NCBI GenBank assembly: GCA_041609715.1
Contig: JBFIQI010000071.1
Coordinates: 1-12,141 of the forward strand
Length of the DNA stretch: 12,141 nucleotides
Origin: JABDLF01 sp041609715
Lineage (GTDB): Bacteria > Pseudomonadota > Gammaproteobacteria > Steroidobacterales > JABDLF01
Direction of reading: 5' to 3'
Shown here: positions 1 to 5,621 of the stretch, piece after piece
Numbering within the stretch: position 1 is the stretch's first letter
Layout: each line of letters begins with the position of its first letter
Position numbers and translations under genes: made by a program
Notes under the pieces: model-generated
The model's database searches: none
What the model was told of the DNA's origin: nothing
Seen by the model: the letters and a program-made list of their open reading frames with translations, nothing else

Positions 1-241
1 CTTCGAGGAGCTGCTCGCCGACGACGAGCACACCCGTCCCACGCCGCACCCGAAGCTGCGCGTGGCCAAGGCGCGCGACGCCCAGCCGCGCGAGTGGCTC
101 GACGAGCTGCTCGCCTGGCTTTCGCAGGACCGGGTTTCCGTCGACGCCGAAGTGCGTCGCGACCTCAAGCGCTGGGTGCCGGAGTTCCAGTCGCAGGTGC
201 GCCCGAAGCTCAAGGCGGTGCCGGGAGCCCGGGCGGCTTGA
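1..241 (+). CDS. C-terminal end of a probable polysaccharide nucleotide-sugar dehydratase/epimerase (CapD/FlaA1-like), partial
   Basis: Open from the left edge (first full codon at base 2) to a TGA at 239-241, giving 79 residues. The visible part starts FEELL, then has an acidic patch, then TPHPKLRVAKAR, and later WLDELLAWL and a WVPEF stretch. This pattern (FEELL, T-HP+, a helical LDEL segment, a final WVPE) resembles the end of membrane-linked nucleotide-sugar 4,6-dehydratases of the CapD/PglF/WbpM group, which make activated sugars for capsule or O-antigen. The Rossmann and catalytic parts lie outside the window, so the family call rests on the tail alone. About 72 of 79 codons end in G or C, clearly more than in the other genes here (roughly 70% in the start of mutS). 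The gene runs toward the minus-strand tRNA genes and stops 56 bases from the tRNA-Arg 3' end. It could also be another family with a similar tail. Confidence 0.55.
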   Translation, partial: FEELLADDEHTRPTPHPKLRVAKARDAQPREWLDELLAWLSQDRVSVDAEVRRDLKRWVPEFQSQVRPKLKAVPGARAA

Positions 242-254
242 GAAGGCGGCGGCC

Positions 255-275
255 CCCTTGGCGGCGTGCCAAGGG
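255..275. terminator. Perfect 8-bp hairpin between the dehydratase tail and tRNA-Arg
   Basis: CCCTTGGC at 255-262 pairs exactly with GCCAAGGG at 268-275 around a 5-base loop. It lies between the convergent ends of the left-edge gene and the tRNA-Arg gene, where a terminator is expected. Neither strand has a run of T after the stem, so intrinsic termination is only inferred; it may instead protect transcript ends. Confidence 0.4.
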
Positions 276-297
276 AACGATTGCCGCAAGAATCGAT

Positions 298-374
298 TGG
301 CGCGCCCGGAGAGATTCGAACTCCCGACCGCCTGGTTCGTAGCCAGGTACTCTATCCAGCTGAGCTACGGGCGC
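298..374 (-). tRNA. tRNA-Arg (anticodon ACG)
   Basis: The reverse complement folds as a full tRNA. The acceptor stem is GCGCCCG (368-374) with CGGGCGC (302-308), with a G discriminator (301) and a CCA end encoded at 298-300. The D-arm is AGCTCAGCTGGATAGAGT, the anticodon arm CCTGG-CTACGAA-CCAGG and the T-loop TTCGAAT. The anticodon ACG is expected to be modified to ICG and read CGU, CGC and CGA. The sequence is close to E. coli tRNA-Arg(ACG). Its 3' end faces the GC-rich left-edge gene. It follows tRNA-Ser by 157 bases, the serine-arginine order also found downstream of csrA in E. coli and Pseudomonas. Confidence 0.97.
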
Positions 375-416
375 GTAAAACCTTGCCTTGATTAACGTCA
401 GTGGGCGCTGACACCG

Positions 417-433
417 GCAGCGCTGCGCGCTGC
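417..433. other. Strong 7-bp hairpin in the tRNA-Ser/tRNA-Arg spacer
   Basis: GCAGCGC (417-423) pairs perfectly with GCGCTGC (427-433) around a 3-base loop. An alternative partner for the same arm is GCGCTG at 405-410. A smaller GACCT/AGGTC hairpin lies about 20 bases away. No T run follows, so this is not a standard terminator; it may be structure within a tRNA precursor or a small RNA. Confidence 0.4.
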
Positions 434-525
434 TCAGGTACTCGCCTCGACCTTTCAGGTCTCGGCCCCGGCCGCTCGGCTTTATCCAACAGTCCACGAG
501 CGTCGGAGGTCCTGCCGGGCCGCGT

Positions 526-554
526 ATTATATGGCGGAGAGGGAGGGATTCGAA
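526..554 (-). promoter_or_regulatory. Possible promoter: perfect TATAAT just past the tRNA-Ser CCA end
   Basis: On the minus strand a perfect TATAAT (526-531) begins directly after the encoded CCA of tRNA-Ser. Seventeen bases upstream is TTCGAA (549-554), the tRNA T-loop, a weak -35 match. If active it would start near base 519 and give tRNA-Arg a leader of about 145 bases. Given the fixed tRNA sequence, the -35 match may be chance. Confidence 0.3.
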
Positions 555-621
555 CCCTCGAAGGGCGTTAACCCTTACTCCCTTAGCAGGGGAGCGCCTT
601 CAGCCACTCAGCCACCTCTCC
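532..621 (-). tRNA. tRNA-Ser (anticodon GCU)
   Basis: The reverse complement gives a 90-base class II tRNA with encoded CCA (532-534). The acceptor stem is GGAGAGG (615-621) with CCTCTCC (536-542), and the discriminator is G. The anticodon stem-loop contains CTGCTAA, so the anticodon is GCT, reading AGC and AGU. A long variable arm and the T-loop TTCGAAT are clear. It sits downstream of csrA, separated by the terminator at 791-827, so it probably has its own promoter within 622-790, although I could not identify a convincing one. Confidence 0.97.
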
Positions 622-790
622 GTTTAACCTCATCTTGCCGACCTGCCTGGCCAACTACTTCGTTCGGCCCGCAATCACCGGCTGCGCTCTGTTCCTCAGG
701 CCATGCAGAGCTGCTGAAATCCTCTGTTTTGAAGGGGATCGCCACTCTGAGGGGCGCTAAGATTGCCACATGCACACTCCGCAGCGCAAT
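622..790. other. Spacer between csrA terminator and tRNA-Ser; no gene seen
   Basis: No credible coding region or RNA fold was found. It should contain the tRNA-Ser promoter. A TTGGCC (minus strand) about 40 bases before the tRNA is a weak -35 candidate, with no good -10 at the right spacing. Confidence 0.4.
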
Positions 791-827
791 AAAAAAGGCC
801 GCTAACCCCCCGTGGTGCGGCCCTTTT
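791..827 (-). terminator. Rho-independent terminator of csrA
   Basis: On the minus strand GGCCGC (817-822) pairs with GCGGCC (797-802) around a 14-base loop, followed directly by six T (791-796). It begins 27 bases past the csrA stop codon. On the plus strand the stem is followed by CTTTT, so it may work weakly in both directions. Confidence 0.85.
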
Positions 828-853
828 CCCGACGCAGCTCAGATTACGCCTTG

Positions 854-1054
854 TTATTCTCCTTCTTCTGAATTCTCCACCGGAGCTTCATGCTCTTTTT
901 GAATGCGTTCGTAGATTTCTTCACGGTGCACGGCCACATCCTTGGGCGCATTCACGCCGATCCGGACTTGGTTACCTTTGACGCCAAGAACCGTGATCGT
1001 GACGTTGTCACCGATCATCACCGATTCCCCGACGCGTCGCGTGAGAATTAGCAT
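854..1054 (-). CDS. csrA: Carbon storage regulator CsrA (RsmA), RNA-binding post-transcriptional regulator
   Basis: The 66-residue protein starts MLILTRRVGE and is close to E. coli CsrA (61 residues) throughout its core, including GVKGNQVRIGVNAPK and VHREEIYERI. CsrA is a small dimer that binds GGA motifs in mRNA leaders and controls translation and stability of many transcripts, such as those for central carbon flux, motility and biofilm. The known RNA-contact residues are present: Leu4, Arg6 and Arg7 at the N-terminus and Arg44 in VHRE. The last 15 or so residues are acidic, a variable tail. An AAGGAG (1063-1068) lies 8 bases before the ATG, a strong ribosome binding site that contains a GGA, so CsrA could bind its own leader. 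It has its own promoter region (1086-1195) and terminator. It lies after lysC on the same strand and before tRNA-Ser. Confidence 0.98.
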   Translation of the reverse strand: MLILTRRVGESVMIGDNVTITVLGVKGNQVRIGVNAPKDVAVHREEIYERIQKEHEAPVENSEEGE

Positions 1055-1085
1055 GGAATGATCTCCTTCAATGCTCTTGTCGCTA

Positions 1086-1112
1086 ATTGTAGTCGTGATT
1101 TGATCAAGTCAA
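1086..1112 (-). promoter_or_regulatory. Proximal sigma-70-type promoter candidate for csrA
   Basis: The minus strand has TTGACT (1107-1112, 5/6 to consensus) and TACAAT (1086-1091, 5/6), separated by 15 bases, shorter than the ideal 17. Transcription would start near 1079 and give a leader of about 25 bases ending in the strong AAGGAG site. The spacer holds the palindrome TTGATCAA. Confidence 0.5.
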
Positions 1113-1166
1113 TGGCCTTAGCATGCCAAGCGTGGCGCAGGATTGGTATCGGGATATTCCTGAGTC

Positions 1167-1195
1167 ATTTGATTTTCTTGGAATTTTGCAAGCAA
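1167..1195 (-). promoter_or_regulatory. Distal promoter candidate for csrA
   Basis: The minus strand has TTGCTT (1190-1195) and TCAAAT (1167-1172) with a 17-base spacer in an AT-rich patch. Matches to consensus are 3/6 and 4/6, so this is weak. Several promoters upstream of csrA are known in E. coli, which makes a second one plausible. Confidence 0.25.
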
Positions 1196-1283
1196 TCAGT
1201 GGCTCACAAGCCTGCTGCACGCGTCTCGAGAACGGCTGGATTGTTTAAACATAAGACCAAAGAGGCGGCCGAAAACCCTGCAA

Positions 1284-2507
1284 TCAGGCTGTTTCCGCAT
1301 CCAGCCCAAAGGCCTCGTGGAGGGTGCGAACGCCCAGTTCCAGGTATTTTTCGTCCACCAGCACCGAAATCTTGATTTCCGAAGTCGAAATCATCCGAAC
1401 ACGAATTCCCTCGCTGGCAAGCGCCTCAAACACCTTGGATGCGGTCCCCGGGTGGGAACGGATTCCCATGCCTACTACGGTGATCTTTGCCACGCGTTCA
1501 GTGCCAATGACCCGCGATCCCGACTTTTCGGCCACAATCGTTTCAATGACCTCGCGTGCTTGCTCGTAGTCGTCGCGGTCGACCGTGAATCCGAGGTCAA
1601 CGGCTCCGTCGCGAGCGGGATTCTGCACGATCATATCCACCTGGATGTCACGATCAGCCAGCGGGCGGAAGATCTCGGCCGCCAGACCTGCCCGTTGCTC
1701 CAGCCCGAGGACGGCTATCTCCGCTTCGTGCTTGTTATAGGCAATTCCTGAAACTTCGGGCGCTTCCACATGTTGCTCCTCATCAGTAATCAAGGTGCCA
1801 CCACCGGCATCGAAACTCGATAGCACTCGCAGCGGCAGTCGATGGCGGGCGGCAAATTTGACGGCCCGAATCTGCACAACCTTGGAACCGGAGCTGGCCA
1901 GTTCCAGCATTTCCTCGAATGTGATCTGCTCGAGCTTGCGGGCCTCGGGTACGATACGCGGATCCGTCGTAAACACGCCTTCCACGTCCGTGTAGATCTG
2001 GCATTCATCGGCGCCCAGCGCCACCGCCAGCGCCACCGCCGTCGTGTCGGACCCGCCGCGCCCCAGGGTCGTAATATTGCGATGCCGGTCGACACCCTGA
2101 AAACCGGCAACCACCGGAACAATACCCTGGCTCAGATCCGCCTGCAGGCGTTCAGTGCCGATCTCCTCGATACGGGCGCGGGTGTGTTGACTGTCGGTAA
2201 TGATGGGCACCTGGCTGCCCGTGTAAGACCGGGCCGCGCAGCCGCGCTCCACCAGCGAGATACTGAACAACGCCATGGAGACGCGCTCACCCGCGGTGAG
2301 CAGGACGTCCAGCTCCCGCGGGCTCGGGTGATCCGTAATGGCTTTGGCCAGCAGCAACAGGCGATCGGTCTCGTCGCCCATAGCCGAGAGCACCACCACG
2401 ACGTCTTCACCGGCGTTGCGGGCTTCAATTACTTTGCCGGCGGCGCGCTCGAACAGACGTGTCGAGCTCAGTGAGCTGCCGCCAAATTTTTTGACCACCA
2501 GGGTCAT
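1284..2507 (-). CDS. lysC: Aspartate kinase (aspartokinase), monofunctional, with two C-terminal ACT domains
   Basis: The 407-residue enzyme phosphorylates L-aspartate with ATP, the first step toward lysine, threonine, methionine and diaminopimelate. The kinase domain covers about residues 1-240: KKFGGSSL at 6-13, the substrate-loop motif GRGGSDTTA at 149-157 and TDVEGVFTTDPR at 173-184. Two ACT domains follow (about 265-330 and 340-405), the second with VGMGIRSHPG and ISTSEIKIS, as in enzymes inhibited by lysine and/or threonine. There is no homoserine dehydrogenase fusion. The ATG lies 17 bases after the alaS stop and has no clear Shine-Dalgarno site, so translation may depend on coupling to alaS. 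No lysine riboswitch is present, as there is no room for one. An internal start for a separate beta subunit is likely (see 1767-1781). No T-rich hairpin follows the gene, so some transcripts may read on into csrA. Confidence 0.96.
   Translation of the reverse strand: MTLVVKKFGGSSLSSTRLFERAAGKVIEARNAGEDVVVVLSAMGDETDRLLLLAKAITDHPSPRELDVLLTAGERVSMALFSISLVERGCAARSYTGSQVPIITDSQHTRARIEEIGTERLQADLSQGIVPVVAGFQGVDRHRNITTLGRGGSDTTAVALAVALGADECQIYTDVEGVFTTDPRIVPEARKLEQITFEEMLELASSGSKVVQIRAVKFAARHRLPLRVLSSFDAGGGTLITDEEQHVEAPEVSGIAYNKHEAEIAVLGLEQRAGLAAEIFRPLADRDIQVDMIVQNPARDGAVDLGFTVDRDDYEQAREVIETIVAEKSGSRVIGTERVAKITVVGMGIRSHPGTASKVFEALASEGIRVRMISTSEIKISVLVDEKYLELGVRTLHEAFGLDAETA
1767..1781 (-). promoter_or_regulatory. 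Candidate internal ribosome binding site and GTG start for an aspartokinase beta subunit
   Basis: Inside lysC, GAGGAG (1776-1781, minus strand) lies 6 bases before an in-frame GTG (1767-1769, codon 247). The predicted product (1284-1769, 161 residues) would be the two ACT domains alone, beginning VEAPEVSGIAYNK. In Corynebacterium the beta subunit starts at the equivalent place (MEEAVLTGVA), and Bacillus and Thermus LysC also make a separate beta chain of about 160 residues. The full-length gene itself has no evident Shine-Dalgarno site. An out-of-frame ATG overlaps the GTG by two bases and could compete. The SD match is also explained in part by two glutamate codons, so confidence is moderate. 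Confidence 0.45.
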
Positions 2508-2524
2508 GGAATTATCACACCAGC

Positions 2525-5122
2525 TCAGCCGACGCGTTCCCGCACCAGGTCGGCGACAGCCGCCAGGGCCCCTGGCAGGGCTTTGGGGTCGTTGCCGCCG
2601 GCCTGCGCCATGTCCGGGCGCCCGCCACCGCGACCGCCCACCATCTCGGCCACCCGGCCGACGATATCACCCGCCTGCAGCTGCTTGGTCTGATCCTTGG
2701 AAACACCGGCGACCAGTCGCACCTTGTCGCCATCGACCGACGACAATACCACCACCGAGGAGCCGAGCTTCGCCTTGAGTTTGTCAACGGTTTCCCTGAG
2801 CAACTTGGGATCGGCGCCATCCAGGGTAGCGGCCAGCACCTTGATGCCATTGACGTCCACCGCCTGAGCCAGGAGTGCGTCACCCCGATCACCGGCCAGA
2901 CGGGCCTGCAGTTTTTCGAGCTCCTTTTCCATCCGCCGACTGCGCTCGATAAGCTGACCCACCTTGTCCGCCAGGTCTTCCCTGCCGCCCTTGACCAGCC
3001 TGGCCAGCTCACCCAGCGCCTGCTCCCCTGATTTCACCCAGGCCAGTGCGCCGGCTCCCGTCAGAGCGTCAATTCGGCGCACGCCGGCGGCGATACCGGT
3101 TTCGCTGACGATTTTGAACAGCCCGATGTCGCCGGTTCTCTTGACATGGGTGCCTCCGCAAAGCTCGGTGGAAAAGTCGCCCAGCGACAGGACCCGAACC
3201 TTGTCACCGTACTTTTCGCCGAACAGTGCCAGCGCACCGGACTCGATGGCCTCATCGTAAGGCAGCATTCGAATCTCGGCCGCTTCATTGTTGCGGATTT
3301 CGACATTGACCAAAGTTTCGATTTCATCCAGCTGGGAACTGGTCAATGGTTCGTAATGCGAAAAATCAAAACGCAGGCGATCGGGCGCAACCAGCGAGCC
3401 CTTCTGCTGCACATGATTGCCCAGCACCTTTCGCAGGGCGGCGTGCAACAGGTGCGTGGCGGAATGGTTGAGCACGATGGCAGCGCGGCGTTCACTATCC
3501 ACCCGCGTGTTCACGGTATCGCCAGTCCGCAATACGCCTCGCAACAGCTCGCCCACATGGCCGTGGGCATCCTGCAGTTTGCGGGTGTCGTCCACCCTGA
3601 ATACCGCGCCATCGCCGTGTAGCTCGCCGGCGTCCCCTACCTGCCCGCCGCTCTCGGCGTAAAAAGTCGATTGATCCAGAACCACTATGCCGGCCTGTCC
3701 CGGTTGCATGGCATCCACGGGCTGTCCGTCCACGATCAGCGCGACGATCTCCCCGCTCCCTTGAGTACTCTCATAGCCTTTGAAATCAGTACTGGCGGCG
3801 ATATCGATGCGGTCTCCGCCCTCGACATCGAAACGGCTTGCTGCGCGGGCACGCTCACGCTGCGCCTCCATATATGCCTCGAAACCGGCCTCGTCCACAG
3901 CCAGCCCGCGTTCCCGGGCGATATCCGCGGTCAGGTCCACGGGGAACCCGTAGGTATCATAGAGCTTGAATACAACATCGCCCGGAATCGTTCTGCCCGA
4001 CAAGTCCGCGATGGCATCCTCAAGAATGCCCATGCCTTGTCCCAGGGTTTCGGCGAAACGTTGCTCTTCCTGCAGCAGCACTTTTTCGATATGGCCCCGC
4101 TGTTTCCCGAGCTCCGGATAAGCCTCGCCCATCTGCTCTTCCAGCGGCAGCACCAGCGAATGAAAGAACGGCTGCGCTGCGCCCAACTTGTGCCCGTGGC
4201 GCAAGGCCCGGCGCATGATGCGGCGTAGCACGTAGCCGCGCCCCTCGTTGGATGGCAGCACGCCATCCGCCACCAGGAATGCGCAGGCACGGATATGGTC
4301 GGCAATAACCTTGAGTGAATTGTTGTCGCGATCGGCACAGCCGGTTTTTGCAGCAGCCGCTTCGATCAGCTGGCGGAACAGGTCTATCTGGTAATTACTG
4401 TGAACCCCCTGCATAACGGCCGCGGTGCGCTCGAGGCCCATGCCGGTGTCCACGGACGGCCGCGGCAATGGTTGCAGTTGGCCATCGGCCGAGCGGTCGT
4501 ACTGCATGAACACCAGGTTCCAGATTTCGACGTAGCGGTCACCGTCTTCATCCGCGGACCCAGGCGGCCCGCCCGCCACCTCCGGACCATGGTCATAAAA
4601 TATTTCGCTGCAGGGGCCGCAGGGTCCGGTATCTCCCATCGCCCAGAAGTTGTCCTTTTCGCCCAGGCGGGCAAAACGTTTGGGATCCACGCCGATTTTT
4701 TTGAGCCAGATGTCGGCAGCTTCGTCATCGTCCTGGTAGACGGTCACCCACAGGCGCTCCGGCGCCAATCCCAGCGTGTCCGTGACAAATTCCCAGGCAA
4801 AGACTATGGCATCTTCCTTGAAGTAATCGCCAAAACTGAAATTACCCAGCATCTCGAAGAAAGTGTGATGGCGGGTGGTATACCCCACGTTTTCAAGGTC
4901 GTTGTGTTTACCGCCAGCCCGAACGCAGCGCTGTGAACTTACTGCGCGCCGGTAATCACGCTGCTCGCGGCCCAGGAATACATCCTTGAACTGCACCATG
5001 CCGGCGTTGGTGAACAACAGGCTCGGGTCGTTGGCCGGCACCAACGGGCTACTGGCCACCACCTGGTGGCCACGTGCTTCGAAGAAATCGAGGAATGCCT
5101 GTCTCAGTTCCGCGCTCGTCAT
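2525..5122 (-). CDS. alaS: Alanyl-tRNA synthetase
   Basis: AlaRS charges tRNA-Ala with alanine and clears mischarged Ser/Gly-tRNA-Ala. The chosen ATG at 5122 gives 865 residues starting MTSAELRQAFLDFF, matching the start of E. coli AlaRS. A TTG-led extension of 12 residues lies upstream but encodes nothing family-like. The ATG overlaps the recX stop codon (ATGA) with GAGG just upstream inside recX, a sign of translational coupling. Class II catalytic core: LFTNAGMVQFKDVFLG near residues 36-51, the conserved RHHTFFEMLGNFSFGDYF region near 84-101, and GMGLERTAAV near 227-236. Editing domain: HSATH at 553-557 and CGGTH at 655-659 supply the zinc ligands. The C-Ala region ends with a GGRGGGRPDMAQAGG motif near 829-843. 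Length is normal for the family. lysC follows after 17 bases. Confidence 0.97.
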   Translation of the reverse strand: MTSAELRQAFLDFFEARGHQVVASSPLVPANDPSLLFTNAGMVQFKDVFLGREQRDYRRAVSSQRCVRAGGKHNDLENVGYTTRHHTFFEMLGNFSFGDYFKEDAIVFAWEFVTDTLGLAPERLWVTVYQDDDEAADIWLKKIGVDPKRFARLGEKDNFWAMGDTGPCGPCSEIFYDHGPEVAGGPPGSADEDGDRYVEIWNLVFMQYDRSADGQLQPLPRPSVDTGMGLERTAAVMQGVHSNYQIDLFRQLIEAAAAKTGCADRDNNSLKVIADHIRACAFLVADGVLPSNEGRGYVLRRIMRRALRHGHKLGAAQPFFHSLVLPLEEQMGEAYPELGKQRGHIEKVLLQEEQRFAETLGQGMGILEDAIADLSGRTIPGDVVFKLYDTYGFPVDLTADIARERGLAVDEAGFEAYMEAQRERARAASRFDVEGGDRIDIAASTDFKGYESTQGSGEIVALIVDGQPVDAMQPGQAGIVVLDQSTFYAESGGQVGDAGELHGDGAVFRVDDTRKLQDAHGHVGELLRGVLRTGDTVNTRVDSERRAAIVLNHSATHLLHAALRKVLGNHVQQKGSLVAPDRLRFDFSHYEPLTSSQLDEIETLVNVEIRNNEAAEIRMLPYDEAIESGALALFGEKYGDKVRVLSLGDFSTELCGGTHVKRTGDIGLFKIVSETGIAAGVRRIDALTGAGALAWVKSGEQALGELARLVKGGREDLADKVGQLIERSRRMEKELEKLQARLAGDRGDALLAQAVDVNGIKVLAATLDGADPKLLRETVDKLKAKLGSSVVVLSSVDGDKVRLVAGVSKDQTKQLQAGDIVGRVAEMVGGRGGGRPDMAQAGGNDPKALPGALAAVADLVRERVG

Positions 5123-5610
5123 AGTTCCTCGCCCGCCCCGGACCTTGTTACCTTGCAATTCTCTTCTACCGCCCGGTGTGCCTGTTCCCGGGAAAATCCG
5201 CGCTGCGCCAGGAAGCGCATGCGCCGTGCGCGGGCCTTGAAGTCTGCGGGACCCTCGGCACCGAAGCGCTTGCCCAGGGCCGCGCGCGCCAGGGCGTGCC
5301 AGTCAGCACCACTGTCATCGAGTGCCTGCCGCGCGTGCGTCTCGTCCAGGCCACGTTCCCGCAACTCTGCCAGCACCTTGAGCGGTCCCTTGCCCTGGCC
5401 CACACGACTGTTTACGAAACTCGCGGCAAAACGCTCATCGCATTGCAACCCGTCTTCCCGCAAATCATCAAGGACAATCTCGACCAGGGCAGGAGCAAAA
5501 CCCCGGCTGGCCAGCTTGCGTGCGAGCTCCAGACGCGAATGCTCGCGCCTGGCCAACAGATCCATCGCGAGACGCCGCGCCGCGGTCCTTTGTTCCGGCT
5601 CCGGGTGCAC
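5119..5610 (-). CDS. recX: Regulatory protein RecX, modulator of RecA
   Basis: The 163-residue protein has the usual RecX make-up of repeated three-helix units: SRLELARKLASRGF near residues 25-38, then ERFAASFVNSRVGQGKGP near 59-76 followed by LAELRERGL, and MRFLAQRGFS near 131-140. RecX binds along the RecA-DNA filament and limits its growth. It starts with GTG at 5610, 11 bases after the recA stop. A later ATG (codon 16) would remove the start of the first helical repeat, so GTG is preferred. There is no good Shine-Dalgarno site, and the GTG lies in the loop of a hairpin (5600-5616), consistent with low expression relative to recA. Its stop overlaps the alaS ATG by 4 bases, so alaS translation is probably coupled to recX. 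Confidence 0.93.
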   Translation of the reverse strand: MHPEPEQRTAARRLAMDLLARREHSRLELARKLASRGFAPALVEIVLDDLREDGLQCDERFAASFVNSRVGQGKGPLKVLAELRERGLDETHARQALDDSGADWHALARAALGKRFGAEGPADFKARARRMRFLAQRGFSREQAHRAVEENCKVTRSGAGEEL

Positions 5611-5616
5611 CCCGGA
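5600..5616 (-). promoter_or_regulatory. Hairpin at the recA-recX junction enclosing the recX start codon
   Basis: On the minus strand TCCGGG (5611-5616) pairs exactly with CCCGGA (5600-5605) around the loop GTGCA, which contains the recX GTG start (5608-5610). No T run follows, so it is not a classic intrinsic terminator. It could slow initiation at recX or mark a 3' end of recA mRNA. In E. coli a hairpin between recA and recX limits recX expression through partial termination. Confidence 0.5.
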
Positions 5617-5621
5617 TCGTC

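Noticed and set aside
375..790. CsrB/CsrC-like sponge RNA beside csrA
   Set aside because: The spacers contain only a few GGA triplets, not placed repeatedly in hairpin loops as in true CsrB-type RNAs.
1842..2474. Plus-strand open frame of 210 codons opposite lysC
   Set aside because: Shadow of lysC in a reverse frame, with no ribosome binding site and no protein features.
2508..2524. Lysine riboswitch or leader-peptide attenuator before lysC
   Set aside because: Only 17 bases separate alaS and lysC, leaving no room for either.
5123..5158. TTG-led N-terminal extension of alaS
   Set aside because: The 12 extra residues match nothing in the family, and the ATG at 5122 overlaps the recX stop and has a GAGG before it.
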